Source: HKCCE3408 sp038530555 (GTDB lineage: Bacteria > Pseudomonadota > Alphaproteobacteria > Rhodobacterales > Rhodobacteraceae). Taken from it: 64,000 bases of DNA. The position numbers were made by a program, and so were the translations under genes. Shown here piece by piece: positions 28,409 through 36,942 of this stretch. The notes beneath the pieces were generated by a model that searched no databases, was not told the DNA's origin, and saw only the letters and a program-made list of their open reading frames with translations. The DNA lies in contig JBCBCN010000004.1 in assembly GCA_038530555.1 (NCBI GenBank), forward strand, positions 248,001 to 312,000, read 5' to 3'. Numbering within the stretch: position 1 is the first letter of the stretch; each line of letters starts with the position of its first letter.

Positions 28409-28420
28409 GTTGTATACAAC
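28409..28420. promoter_or_regulatory. Perfect palindrome GTTGTATACAAC, candidate GntR-type operator
   Basis: 12-bp perfect palindrome 36 bp upstream of the first gene of the 28456-29647 operon, embedded in an AT-rich stretch that could be its promoter. The TTGTATACAA core resembles operators of FadR/FCD-type GntR repressors; that family match is from memory. No GntR gene lies in the window. Confidence 0.5.
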
Positions 28421-28455
28421 TTCACCTCCCCAAGCCCAGCCAGCAAAGACCGATC

Positions 28456-28989
28456 ATGAGCGAACCAGATCCCGATCCCTGCTGCGGCCGCCCCGTGGAA
28501 GACAAAGACAGCCTGCGCGCCGAGGCCGGACTGGATACAGCCGAACACGGCATCCTTGATATCGCGAGGTTCTATTTCTCCAGCTTTGCCCATCCCGACA
28601 GCCAAGCTTGGATGGCCGGGCTCGACACCGCGCAGGCGTTGTTCGGTGACGATGGCCCGCGCATCGCCGCGCGCGTCATGGATGTCCTGCGCGCCATGCG
28701 CTGCGCGCGACGCTCGACCTTTATGTTCAACGCGCCCACTTGCCCCGGTTGCTCGCGCATCCTGACTGAGCATGAGCGCCGCCTGATCCAAGGCTTTGCC
28801 GCCCTGCGCCGAGGCGCCATGGGCCAGGCGCGCGTGGAGGCAATGATGCTGTGTGAGGGCAATCCGACGGGCGCGCTGCTTGACGCGATGCAAGCCCTGG
28901 CCGACGTTTTGCCCGGCACCCAGGCGCCGCAGTACGCGCGCCCCCCCACCCAATCAGAAAGGACCGGCTATGCCGCGATCCCCCGCTAA
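28456..28989 (+). CDS. Small Cys-containing protein of unknown function, first of a three-gene operon
   Basis: 177 residues, no signal peptide or membrane segment. Six Cys, including an N-terminal CC pair (9-10), Cys83, a CPGC pair (96-99) and Cys133, which could bind metal or be redox active. From HPDSQAW (46-52) to LLDAMQALADVL (141-152) it parallels the protein encoded at 29159-29647 (RPESQAW to the LADAL end), so the two are probably paralogues; the CPGC pair is absent from the second. The stop overlaps the start of the 61-codon gene. Confidence 0.7.
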   Translation: MSEPDPDPCCGRPVEDKDSLRAEAGLDTAEHGILDIARFYFSSFAHPDSQAWMAGLDTAQALFGDDGPRIAARVMDVLRAMRCARRSTFMFNAPTCPGCSRILTEHERRLIQGFAALRRGAMGQARVEAMMLCEGNPTGALLDAMQALADVLPGTQAPQYARPPTQSERTGYAAIPR

Positions 28990-29155
28990 GACCAGCTTGG
29001 GCGAGCGCCTGAAAGACCGGCTGGGAGAGATCCTGGACGGTCTCGCCGCTTTGCCGGGCCGCCTTACACCTGAGCCAGATCCCGTCCCGGTCAAGATTCC
29101 GGTGACGCCCGCTCGCCCGCCCCATCCCCACAACAGACACGCGCCGCGCGGCTGA
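28970..29155 (+). CDS. Small basic, proline-rich protein of unknown function
   Basis: 61 residues from ATG 28970 with AAGGA about 6 nt upstream; it overlaps the preceding stop by 20 bp. An amphipathic N-terminal half (LGERLKDRLGEILDGLAALP) is followed by a proline-rich, histidine-containing tail (PEPDPVPVKIPVTPARPP). The next gene starts 3 bp after its stop. Its tight place between two related genes supports it as real; it could be a linker or adaptor for them, which is speculation. Confidence 0.55.
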   Translation: MPRSPAKTSLGERLKDRLGEILDGLAALPGRLTPEPDPVPVKIPVTPARPPHPHNRHAPRG

Positions 29156-29158
29156 GCC

Positions 29159-29647
29159 ATGAGCGGCGCCTTCGATCAACCCGATGAGCGACTGGCCGAT
29201 CTGGACCCGACGGCGCGGGCTCTGCTGCCGGTGCTTCGCCACGTCCTTGTCACGCTGGAGCGCCCAGAAAGTCAGGCCTGGCGCCTGGCCTTCTCAAGTG
29301 CTGCGCGGGGCTGGGGCGAAGCGCGCGGCCTGGCCCTGGCCTATCGCGCGCAGAGCTTTGTCGTCATGCTGAGTGCGGACCGCCCGCAGCCGCTGAGCTA
29401 TAACGATCCGCTCGACCCGATCGACCGCGATGGCTTGACCACAGATGAATTGTTGATCCTTGGGCTTTTGACCGCGTTCAGCCGCGACGATGAGCTTGCC
29501 GCGCGGGCGTTTTTGGCGCGTCTGGTGTCCTTCGGCCCCGCCAAGGAGGCCACCCTACGCGCCGCTCGCGATCTGGCAGACGCCCTCGATCCCATGGGTC
29601 CTGCGCCGGTTTCGCAGCACCGCCCGGCGCTGCGCTTGGTGTCTTGA
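29159..29647 (+). CDS. Protein of unknown function, diverged paralogue of the operon's first gene
   Basis: 162 residues, cytoplasmic by composition. It shares spacing and motifs with the 28456-28989 product: RPESQAW, then a helical middle, a DELLILGLLTAF block in the place of HERRLIQGFAAL, and a LADAL end. It lacks all cysteines of its partner. Paralogues in one operon often form hetero-oligomers, but that is inference. The convergent monooxygenase-like gene ends 45 bp downstream. Confidence 0.65.
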   Translation: MSGAFDQPDERLADLDPTARALLPVLRHVLVTLERPESQAWRLAFSSAARGWGEARGLALAYRAQSFVVMLSADRPQPLSYNDPLDPIDRDGLTTDELLILGLLTAFSRDDELAARAFLARLVSFGPAKEATLRAARDLADALDPMGPAPVSQHRPALRLVS

Positions 29648-29692
29648 GTGGGCTCGCCCGAGGCGGCCCAAATCGAACCGCCCCAAGTGCCG

Positions 29693-30028
29693 CTATTCGG
29701 CGGCCTGATCGGCCAGCTTGCCGATCTCCTGGATCGCGGTGAAGCCCTCGAATTGCGGGTGCCCTTCAAAGAGCTTGCGGGTCGTGCCGGCATTCTTATG
29801 CGCGTCGCGAAACTGTTGTGATCGGGTCCAGGCGGTGAAGGTCTCCTGGCTCGACCATACGGTGTGCGAGGCGTAGAGGATCAGGCCGTCGGACTCCGGG
29901 CCCTTGAGCATGTGGAAGCCTTCGAAGCCCTCGAGCGTCTGCAACTGGCTCTCGCGTCCGAGCCATACGGCCTCGAATTCCTCGGCATTCTCGGCGGGCA
30001 CTTTGAAACGGTTCATGGCGATGAACAT
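29693..30028 (-). CDS. Antibiotic biosynthesis monooxygenase-family (heme-degrading type) protein
   Basis: 111 residues from ATG 30028, with AAAGGA upstream; longer in-frame starts would add a low-complexity tail. ABM ferredoxin-like fold: MFIAMNRFKVPAENAEEFEAVW at the start, FHMLKGPESDGLILYASHTVW in the middle. Small proteins of this kind in iron-uptake loci (HmoA, IsdG types) degrade heme or oxidise small aromatics. The gene shares strand with the siderophore-interacting reductase upstream of it, which fits an iron or heme role. Confidence 0.82.
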   Translation of the reverse strand: MFIAMNRFKVPAENAEEFEAVWLGRESQLQTLEGFEGFHMLKGPESDGLILYASHTVWSSQETFTAWTRSQQFRDAHKNAGTTRKLFEGHPQFEGFTAIQEIGKLADQAAE

Positions 30029-30056
30029 GGCGTCGTCCTTTTCGGTCGTTGCCCGT

Positions 30057-30084
30057 GGCCTTGGGGGCAGGGCCTTGGGGGCGG
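30057..30084. repeat. 14-bp tandem duplication
   Basis: GGCCTTGGGGGCAG followed by GGCCTTGGGGGCGG, in the leader of the monooxygenase-like gene. Confidence 0.6.
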
Positions 30085-30106
30085 GGTCTGGTTGCCGACT
30101 TGGCGG

Positions 30107-30136
30107 CGTGATTTCACACATCGTGATTTCACACAT
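30107..30136. repeat. 15-bp perfect tandem duplication
   Basis: Two identical copies of CGTGATTTCACACAT, directly adjacent, about 80-110 bp upstream of the monooxygenase-like start. Each contains GTGATTTCAC, a near-palindrome. Confidence 0.65.
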
Positions 30137-30151
30137 GGCGGCCCACATATT

Positions 30152-30169
30152 TGTCAGGATAGCCTGACA
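30152..30169. promoter_or_regulatory. Perfect 7-bp-arm palindrome TGTCAGG-N4-CCTGACA
   Basis: In the 241-bp gap between the reductase stop and the monooxygenase-like start. 18-bp symmetric site, suited to a dimeric regulator; the iron-related neighbours make an iron-responsive regulator possible, but I do not recognise the sequence as a specific box. A hairpin in RNA is an alternative. Confidence 0.4.
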
Positions 30170-30269
30170 GCTTGGCGGGCCGATTTCAATTGCCGTTTCA
30201 CGCGAAAGCATACGGGCGCGGGCGCAGCCACCCCGCCACTACGCATTCAGACCACAGTCAGCCCTTCAA

Positions 30270-31106
30270 TCAACTCATCGAGGCGATACGCGCCTCATCG
30301 GCCTCGGCGTCGCCACGCTTAACCTGCTGATGTCCGTCCTCGGTCAGACCAATCTTCCAGTAGCCGGACGCATAACCGTCTTTGCGGTCCACGCCCCGTT
30401 CGGCGCGCACCAAGACCCGCAGATCCCGGATCACCGCATTCTCACCGGCGATCATCGTCTTCACGCGGCCCTCGGGCCAGTCATAGCCTTCGATCAGCTC
30501 AAGCTGCGCGCGGGAGGCCTGGCTTGGATCGCCATGCACCATCCAGTGCTGCTCAACACCCGGGGGCGCGTCGATCTCCTGGCGGTCTTCGGCCGTGGTG
30601 ATCTCGAACACGGCTAGGCCCTTGGCGTCCTTGGGCAAGGCCTCCAATGTCGCCGCCGCCACAGGCAGGGCCGACATATCGGCGGCAATCAAATACCAAT
30701 CGGCGTCGAACTCGGTCAGCTTCGGCTTGGCCGGACCGTTGAAGCCCATCACATCACCGGGCTGGGCCGCGCGCGCAAAGGCCGAGGCCGGGCCTTCATC
30801 GCCATGATCGGCGAAATCGATGTCGATCTCACCCAGAGCAGGACGGGCCGCGCGCACAGTATAGGTGCGGGTGATCGGCTTGGGCCCGTCTTCGAGTTGC
30901 GCCACAAAGGCCTCTCGCGTCTGACCGGCAGCGGGCACCATGATCTTGCAATGCGCCCCGGCACAATCTGGATCGACGCCCTCAAGCTCAGGACTTTGCA
31001 GCGTGAGACGGATCATATGCGGCGTGACCTGCTCGCGGGCTGTCACGGTCAGGATTTTGGGCGTGCGTTTGGGTCTGAGGATTTTTTTCAGGATATCGGC
31101 GGGCAT
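30270..31106 (-). CDS. Siderophore-interacting protein (FAD-dependent ferric reductase)
   Basis: 278 residues. The SIP family reduces ferric siderophores in the cytoplasm using NAD(P)H and FAD. N-terminal FAD domain: LTVTAREQVTPHMIRLTLQSPEL, then TRTYTVRAARPALGEIDIDF (FAD-binding RxYT) and GPASAFARAAQPGD. The C-terminal domain has DWYLIAADMSALPVAAATLE (the NAD(P)H part). Same strand as the monooxygenase-like gene 241 bp downstream. No TonB receptor or siderophore genes are in the window. Confidence 0.9.
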   Translation of the reverse strand: MPADILKKILRPKRTPKILTVTAREQVTPHMIRLTLQSPELEGVDPDCAGAHCKIMVPAAGQTREAFVAQLEDGPKPITRTYTVRAARPALGEIDIDFADHGDEGPASAFARAAQPGDVMGFNGPAKPKLTEFDADWYLIAADMSALPVAAATLEALPKDAKGLAVFEITTAEDRQEIDAPPGVEQHWMVHGDPSQASRAQLELIEGYDWPEGRVKTMIAGENAVIRDLRVLVRAERGVDRKDGYASGYWKIGLTEDGHQQVKRGDAEADEARIASMS

Positions 31107-31210
31107 AAGCGCTCCTCAAGCAGACGGAAAAAGTCGGACGGCTTTTGTCTGGGTCGCCTGTGCCTGCCTCGACCCGCCCGACCCCGAGATAGGCAGCCTG
31201 CCTCGCCATT

Positions 31211-31290
31211 CCAAGAGGTCTGGGGGCCAAGAGGTTTGGGAGCCAGGATGTTTGGGGGCCAAGAGGTTCGAGGACCAAGAGGTGATAGTT
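31211..31290 (-). repeat. 16-bp tandem repeat array, about five units
   Basis: Five imperfect units with a 16-bp period, each opening CCAAGAGG or CCAGGATG (31211, 31227, 31243, 31259, 31275). In reverse complement the unit reads CCCCCAAACATCCTGG, closely matching the repeat at 41609-41638 and, more weakly, 1055-1094. It lies between the reductase and exporter genes, which diverge. Confidence 0.75.
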
Positions 31291-31339
31291 GGAGGTGCGG
31301 GCGCTTGCGCACCTGACGGCTTGGGCCTATGGCCGGGAC

Positions 31340-32281
31340 ATGCCTGAGACACGCGCGACAAGCGCAACGCCCTCGACACGCTCGCCCGCCGGCGATCAGC
31401 CATCCGTGGCTCAAACTCCGGCCCAGAATCCGGCGCTCGCGATCGCGCTGATGTTCGTGGCCGGTGCGCTCGTGGCCATCATCTCGATCCTGGCCAAGAT
31501 CCTCGGCACGGGTGAGGGCGGCCTGCACCCGCTCCAAGTGAGCGCCGGGCGCTTCGGCTTCGCGTTCCTGACCCTCATGGCGCTGATCACCCTGCGCCCA
31601 GCCCTCCGGCCCAGCCTCAGAACAGCGCATCTCGGCACGCATATCGCCCGGGTCGTCTTTGGCTGGGGCGGTGTCACGCTGATGTTCGCCGCCGTCGCCC
31701 GCATGCCCGTGGCCGAGGCCACCGCGATCAGCTTCCTGTCGCCGGTTTTCACCGTGCTTTTGGCGGTCGTGTTCCTCTCCGAAAGCCTGACAGCCCGCAA
31801 AACCCTCGCCGCCATCGTGGCCCTTGTCGGGGCCGGATTGCTCCTGCGCCCGGGTGGCGAGGCGTTCCAGATCGCGGGCCTCCTAGCCTTGGCCTCGGCC
31901 GGGTTTCTGGCCATCGAAGTGCTTTTCATCAAGCGCCTGACCAATACCGAGCCGCCCCTGCGCATCCTGGTGATCAATAACGGGGTCGGCAGCCTGATCG
32001 CACTGAGCGCGGCGGCGTTTTTCTGGCAAATGCCCAGTGCCGCGCAATGGCCCGCCTGGATCGCGGTTGGGGTGATCATGGTGACGGCCCAGGGCTTTTT
32101 CCTGCAATCGATGCGCCGGGCTGAGGCCAGTCTCGTTTCCCCCGCTTTCTACTCCGTCCTGGTCTTTGCCGCGCTCTACGACTTTGCGCTTTTCGATGTG
32201 GTCCCCGATGCCCTGGCTCTGATCGGTATGGGCCTGATCCTGGCCGCGGCCCTCTCCCTGGCTGCGACTGGGCGGAAATAG
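31340..32281 (+). CDS. DMT-superfamily (EamA) transporter
   Basis: 313 residues from ATG 31340. Ten hydrophobic segments in two EamA repeats; the first has GRFGFAFLTLMALITL and ARMPVAEATAISFLSPVFTVLLA, the second ALASAGFLAIEVLFIKRL and a RAEASLVSPAFYSVLVFA segment. Such proteins export metabolites or amino acids; the substrate is unknown. The start is placed after the tandem-repeat region because the frame upstream of it is low-complexity. Confidence 0.9.
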   Translation: MPETRATSATPSTRSPAGDQPSVAQTPAQNPALAIALMFVAGALVAIISILAKILGTGEGGLHPLQVSAGRFGFAFLTLMALITLRPALRPSLRTAHLGTHIARVVFGWGGVTLMFAAVARMPVAEATAISFLSPVFTVLLAVVFLSESLTARKTLAAIVALVGAGLLLRPGGEAFQIAGLLALASAGFLAIEVLFIKRLTNTEPPLRILVINNGVGSLIALSAAAFFWQMPSAAQWPAWIAVGVIMVTAQGFFLQSMRRAEASLVSPAFYSVLVFAALYDFALFDVVPDALALIGMGLILAAALSLAATGRK

Positions 32282-32332
32282 CGCGGGCGCACAAGACTTG
32301 CGGCAATTCAAGGCAGTGATAGCCTCTGCTCC

Positions 32333-35300
32333 ATGACCGAGTCAGCCCCCTCCAATCTGTCCGATTTACGCAGCGAAATCCGCCGCCTGCACCGCGCGGA
32401 CGAAGCGGCCCTGATCGCCGAGCTGTGCCGCGCCCACGCCCCCGATGCCGCCACCCGGGCCACCATCGCCGCCCGCGCGACCCGCCTGATCGAGCAGATC
32501 CGCGAGGATGCCCGCCCCGGCCTGATGGAGGTATTTCTGGCTGAATACGGCCTGTCGACCGATGAGGGCGTGGCGCTGATGTGCCTGGCCGAGGCCCTGT
32601 TGCGGGTGCCCGATGTGGCCACGATAGACGAGCTGATCGAGGACAAGATCGCTCCGTCTTCCTGGGGCGCCCATCTGGGGCAGTCGAGCTCGCCGCTCGT
32701 TAATGCCTCGACCTGGGCGCTGATGCTCACGGGCAAGGTCCTGCAAGACCCGGGCCAAGACGGCCTGGCCGACACGCTGCATTCCGCGCTCAAACGCCTG
32801 GGTGAGCCGGTGATCCGCGCCGCCGTGCGCCGCGCTATGCGCGAGATGGGCAGTCAGTTCGTCCTGGGCGAGGATATCTCAGCCGCCACCAAACGCGCCG
32901 CCACCGAGGAGGAAAAGGGCTACAGCTATTCCTACGACATGCTGGGCGAGGCCGCGCTTACGGCGCAGGATGCGCGCGGCTATTTCCAGGCCTATCACGA
33001 CGCCATCGCCCATCTGGCAAGCCGCTCCCACGGCGAGGACCCCCGCGCCAATCCCGGCATCTCCATCAAGCTTTCCGCGCTGCATCCCCGCTACGAAGAG
33101 GCGCAAAAGGCACGCGTCATGGCCGAGCTTGTCCCGCGCGTCACAGCGCTCGCCCGTCAGGCCCGCGCGGCGCAGATGGGGCTCAATATCGACGCCGAGG
33201 AGGCCGACCGGCTGGAGCTGTCACTCGACGTGATCGAGGCGGTCTTGCGCGATGAAACCCTGGCGGGTTGGGATGGCTTTGGCGTGGTGGTTCAGGCCTA
33301 TGGCAAGCGCGCAGGCGGCGTCATCGATTGGCTCCACGCCCTGGCCCAAGACCTCGACCGCAAGCTGATGGTGCGCCTAGTCAAGGGCGCCTATTGGGAC
33401 GGTGAGATCAAGCGCGCCCAGGTCGATGGCGTGCCCGATTTCCCGGTCTTTACCTCCAAGGCGGCCACCGATGTCTCCTTCATCTGCTGCGCCGATAAGC
33501 TTCTGAGCCATAGCGACCGCATTTATCCGCAATTCGCCACCCACAACGCCCATACCGTCGCCGCGATCCTACAAATCGCGGGCGACAACCGCGCCTATGA
33601 GTTCCAGCGCCTGCACGGGATGGGCGAGGCGCTGCACGATCTGGTCGTGGGTCAGGAACGCCGCGCCTGCCGGATCTATGCCCCCGTCGGCGCCCATCGC
33701 GACCTGCTGGCCTATCTGGTGCGCCGCCTGCTGGAGAACGGCGCCAATTCCTCCTTCGTCAATCAGCTCGTCGATGAGGATGTCAGCGCCACAGAAATCG
33801 CCGCCGATCCTTTCGCGGCCTTGGGCGCGCCCCGGCCCGATCTTCTACGCGACCCGGCCGAGCTCTTCGCGCCGGAGCGTGTGAATTCCGCAGGCTGGGA
33901 CTTGCAAACGCCGGGCGATGCGGCGCGCTACGAGGCGGCGCGCGCGCCCTTTGCCGAGAGCCATTGGGAGGTGGGCCCAGAGGATGGCGAGGCCGTCACC
34001 ATCCGCAACCCTGCCCGGCCGGACGACGCGGTCGGCACAGCGCGCCTGGCCAATGCCGCCCATGCCCAAGCCGCTTTGGGCCGGGCGCAGCCTTGGAGCA
34101 ACGCTGACGCCACCGCGCGCCGCGCCGTCCTCGACCGGGTGGCCGAGCTCTATGAGGCCCATGCCGGTGAGATCTTCGCCCTACTCGCGCGTGAGGCGGG
34201 CAAAGCCGCGCCCGACGCCGTGGCCGAGCTGCGCGAAGCGGTGGATTTCTTGCGCTTTTACGGCGCGGAGGCCGCGCGCAGCCCGACCCGGGCGCCGCGC
34301 GGTCTGATCACTTGCATCTCGCCCTGGAATTTCCCGCTCGCCATCTTCACCGGCCAAATCGCCGCCGCCCTGGCCGCGGGCAATGCGGTCCTCGCCAAAC
34401 CGGCCGACCCTACCCCGCTGATCGCAGGCCTCGCGGTGCGCCTGATGCATGAGGCGGGCGTGCCGGAGACCGCGCTCCAGCTTCTGCCCGGCACGGGCGA
34501 AGAGGTCGGCCGCGCGCTGACCACAGATCCGCGCATCTCGGGCATCTGTTTCACCGGCTCGACCCGCGTGGCGCAGATCATCCACCGCGCCGCCGCCGAG
34601 CATCTGCCTCCCGAAGCGCCGCTCATCGCCGAAACGGGCGGTCTCAACGCCATGCTCGTCGACAGCACCTCGCTCCCCGAACAGGCGGTGCGCGATATCG
34701 TATTGTCCGCCTTTCGCTCCACCGGGCAGCGCTGCTCGGCCTGCCGCGTGCTCTATGTGCAGGCCGACGTGGCCGATCGGATGATCGCCATGCTCAAGGG
34801 CGCGATGGATGAGCTGAGCTTGGGCGATTCCTGGCAGCTCAACTCCGATCTCGGGCCAGTGATCACCGCCGAGGCCCGCGCCAAGATCGCCGCCCATATC
34901 GAAAAGGCAAGCGGTGAGGGAAGGCTCCTGCACCAGGGCGCGGCACCCGCCGATAGCCTCTTCCTGGCGCCCGCCCTGCTTGAGATCGACAGCATCGCCG
35001 ATCTGGGCGAAGAGATCTTCGGCCCGGTCCTGCATGTCGCGCGCTTCGAGGCGCATGAGATCGACGCCGTGATCGATGCGATCAATGCGACGGGCTACGG
35101 CCTAACCTTCGGGCTGCACAGCCGCATCGACGACCGGGTGGAACAGATCACCTCGCGGATCGCTGCGGGCAATGTCTATGTGAACCGCAACCAAATCGGT
35201 GCTGTCGTCGGCAGCCAACCCTTCGGCGGCGAAGGCCTGTCCGGGACCGGGCCCAAGGCCGGTGGCCCGCTCTATCTGGGGCGCTTTTACGCCGAAGACC

Positions 35301-35809
35301 AAGGCGCTTCCGACCCGGGGGCCGAGCCCGCTCGCTCTGTGCCTTTGGCTGAGGTGGAGACAGCCCTGGCCGCGCTGCCCAGCCCACACGCGGCGACAGA
35401 CTTCGCCGATCTGCCCGGGCCCACCGGCGAGGCAAATCGCTGGTCAGCCTATCCGCGCGGCCGCATTCTCTGCCTCGGGCCAAGCGCCGGGGCCGCGCGG
35501 GAGCAGGCCCGGCAGGCGCGCGACGCGGGATGCACCGCCCTGGCCGTGGCGCCCGGCATCGGGGCGGAAGGGATCGACGGGGGGCTCGAGCTTGATGCCC
35601 TGAGCAAACTTACCGGCTTCGACGCCGTGGCCCTTTGGTCGGCGCGCGACGATCTGCGCGCCGCGCGCCAGGCTCTGGCCGCCCGCTCCGGTCCGATCCT
35701 GCCGCTGATCACCGCCGCCGACCTGCGCCCGCATCTGGTGATTGAGCGCCATCTGTGCATCGACACGACCGCCGCAGGTGGCAATACGGCCCTTTTGGCG
35801 GCGGAGTGA
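32333..35809 (+). CDS. putA: Bifunctional proline dehydrogenase / L-glutamate gamma-semialdehyde dehydrogenase
   Basis: 1158 residues. The N-terminal half is the FAD proline dehydrogenase barrel (VRLVKGAYWDGEIKRAQ, YEFQRLHGMGEALHDLV, RIYAPVGAHRDLLAYLVRRL). The C-terminal half is the NAD aldehyde dehydrogenase with Glu767 (AETGGLN) and nucleophile Cys801 (GQRCSACRV). Together they oxidise proline to glutamate with channelling. There is no N-terminal ribbon-helix-helix domain, so this PutA should not repress its own gene. About 120 residues follow the ALDH domain, a usual C-terminal flap region. Confidence 0.97.
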   Translation: MTESAPSNLSDLRSEIRRLHRADEAALIAELCRAHAPDAATRATIAARATRLIEQIREDARPGLMEVFLAEYGLSTDEGVALMCLAEALLRVPDVATIDELIEDKIAPSSWGAHLGQSSSPLVNASTWALMLTGKVLQDPGQDGLADTLHSALKRLGEPVIRAAVRRAMREMGSQFVLGEDISAATKRAATEEEKGYSYSYDMLGEAALTAQDARGYFQAYHDAIAHLASRSHGEDPRANPGISIKLSALHPRYEEAQKARVMAELVPRVTALARQARAAQMGLNIDAEEADRLELSLDVIEAVLRDETLAGWDGFGVVVQAYGKRAGGVIDWLHALAQDLDRKLMVRLVKGAYWDGEIKRAQVDGVPDFPVFTSKAATDVSFICCADKLLSHSDRIYPQFATHNAHTVAAILQIAGDNRAYEFQRLHGMGEALHDLVVGQERRACRIYAPVGAHRDLLAYLVRRLLENGANSSFVNQLVDEDVSATEIAADPFAALGAPRPDLLRDPAELFAPERVNSAGWDLQTPGDAARYEAARAPFAESHWEVGPEDGEAVTIRNPARPDDAVGTARLANAAHAQAALGRAQPWSNADATARRAVLDRVAELYEAHAGEIFALLAREAGKAAPDAVAELREAVDFLRFYGAEAARSPTRAPRGLITCISPWNFPLAIFTGQIAAALAAGNAVLAKPADPTPLIAGLAVRLMHEAGVPETALQLLPGTGEEVGRALTTDPRISGICFTGSTRVAQIIHRAAAEHLPPEAPLIAETGGLNAMLVDSTSLPEQAVRDIVLSAFRSTGQRCSACRVLYVQADVADRMIAMLKGAMDELSLGDSWQLNSDLGPVITAEARAKIAAHIEKASGEGRLLHQGAAPADSLFLAPALLEIDSIADLGEEIFGPVLHVARFEAHEIDAVIDAINATGYGLTFGLHSRIDDRVEQITSRIAAGNVYVNRNQIGAVVGSQPFGGEGLSGTGPKAGGPLYLGRFYAEDQGASDPGAEPARSVPLAEVETALAALPSPHAATDFADLPGPTGEANRWSAYPRGRILCLGPSAGAAREQARQARDAGCTALAVAPGIGAEGIDGGLELDALSKLTGFDAVALWSARDDLRAARQALAARSGPILPLITAADLRPHLVIERHLCIDTTAAGGNTALLAAE

Positions 35810-35833
35810 TCCCGGCCCAGAGCTGCCCCACGA

Positions 35834-35855
35834 CTTCACTTTTTCAAAAATACTC
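35834..35855 (-). repeat. Intergenic element copy A (AAAATACTC type, partial)
   Basis: Core TTTTTCAAAAATACTC preceded by CTTCAC, between putA and the aminotransferase. It matches copies at 36886-36919 and 53679-53711 but lacks the GCCGGAGG end. Confidence 0.6.
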
Positions 35856-35940
35856 AAAGCTCTCGCCAGGGCGGTTGGCAGAGCCCCCTGGCAGCGAAGC
35901 TCCCTTGCCAGACACCCCCTTGCCGGGCCATGCAAGTCGT

Positions 35941-36876
35941 ATGAACACCGCACCCACTGAGCCCGCCTTCACCACCCATGACGCGCTGGAGGATCCGCGC
36001 AATGCCGAGATCCTGATCTATGTGAACGGCGCGCTCCGGCCGCGGGACCAAGCGGTCGTCTCGGTCTATGACAGCGGTTTTCTCTTGGGCGACGGGATGT
36101 GGGAGGGGCTCAGGCTCCACGACGGGGTCTGGCCGTTTTTCGACGCCCATATGGACCGCTTTTTCGACAGTTGTAAAGCGGTGCGCCTCGAGGTCGGAAT
36201 GACCCGAGCGGAGGTCTTCGCGGCTTTGGAAAAAACCCGCCGCGCCAATGGGATGCAGAGCGACGCCCATGCCCGGTTGATGCTGACGCGGGGGGTCAAA
36301 ACGCGGCCCTTCCAACACCCGAGCCTCAGCCGCTCGGGACCGACGCTGGTGATCATCATGGAGCATTCCAAACCTGACCCCGCGCCGCGCGGCCTCAGGC
36401 TTGCCTCAGTGCCGCAAGTGCGCGGTCTGCCCCATGCCCAGGATGCCAAGCTGAACTCGCATTCCAAGCTCAACTGCGTGATTGCCTGCCTGCAAGCGGT
36501 CGATGCGGGCGCGGATGAGGCGCTGATGCTTGACCCGCATGGCTTTGTGAACACGACGAATGCCTGCAACTTTTTCATCGTTCGGCGCGGCGAGGTTTGG
36601 ACCTCAACCGGGGATTACTGCATGAACGGTGTGACGCGGGCCAAGGTGATCGAGATCTGTCGGGCCGAGGGGATACCGATCTTTGAAAAGAACTTTTCGC
36701 TCTATGAAGCCTATAGCGCCGATGAGGCGTTTTTAACCGGCACCTTTGGCGCGCAAACCCCGGTGGCCGAGATCGACGGCCGCGCGATTGGCGACGGCAC
36801 GCGGCCCGTGATGGCGCGGATCCAAGCCGCCTATAAGCGTCTGATCGCGCAAGAAATCTCACGTCACAGCGCTTGA
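35941..36876 (+). CDS. Class IV aminotransferase (D-amino-acid / branched-chain type)
   Basis: 311 residues from ATG 35941. Fold type IV PLP enzyme: IYVNGALRPRDQAVVSVYDSGFLLGDGMWEGLRLHDG at the N-terminus (family signature, described here in pieces: VNGALRPRD, SGFLLGDGMWEG). The PLP-lysine should be in DAKLNSHSKLN, and GFVNTTNACNFFIV is the phosphate-binding block. It transfers amino groups between an amino acid and a 2-oxo acid; exact substrates are not predictable. The gap to putA is 131 bp and holds a conserved intergenic element. Confidence 0.9.
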   Translation: MNTAPTEPAFTTHDALEDPRNAEILIYVNGALRPRDQAVVSVYDSGFLLGDGMWEGLRLHDGVWPFFDAHMDRFFDSCKAVRLEVGMTRAEVFAALEKTRRANGMQSDAHARLMLTRGVKTRPFQHPSLSRSGPTLVIIMEHSKPDPAPRGLRLASVPQVRGLPHAQDAKLNSHSKLNCVIACLQAVDAGADEALMLDPHGFVNTTNACNFFIVRRGEVWTSTGDYCMNGVTRAKVIEICRAEGIPIFEKNFSLYEAYSADEAFLTGTFGAQTPVAEIDGRAIGDGTRPVMARIQAAYKRLIAQEISRHSA

Positions 36877-36885
36877 GACAGTCCG

Positions 36886-36919
36886 GCCTCCGGCGGGAGT
36901 ATTTTGGGAAAAATGAAGG
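36886..36919 (+). repeat. Intergenic element copy B (AAAATACTC type), between convergent genes
   Basis: Full-length element directly after the aminotransferase stop: GCCTCCGGCGGGAGTATTTT then GGGAAAAATGAAGG. Flanking CCGGCCT (36883-36889) and AGGCCGG (36917-36923) can pair, so it may act as a transcript end. Matches copies A and C. Confidence 0.65.
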
Positions 36920-36942
36920 CCGGTAGACTACGAGTTCGGTGC

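Noticed and set aside
31211..31290. CRISPR-like repeat array
   Set aside because: Units are 16 bp without spacers, so it is a simple tandem repeat, not a CRISPR array.
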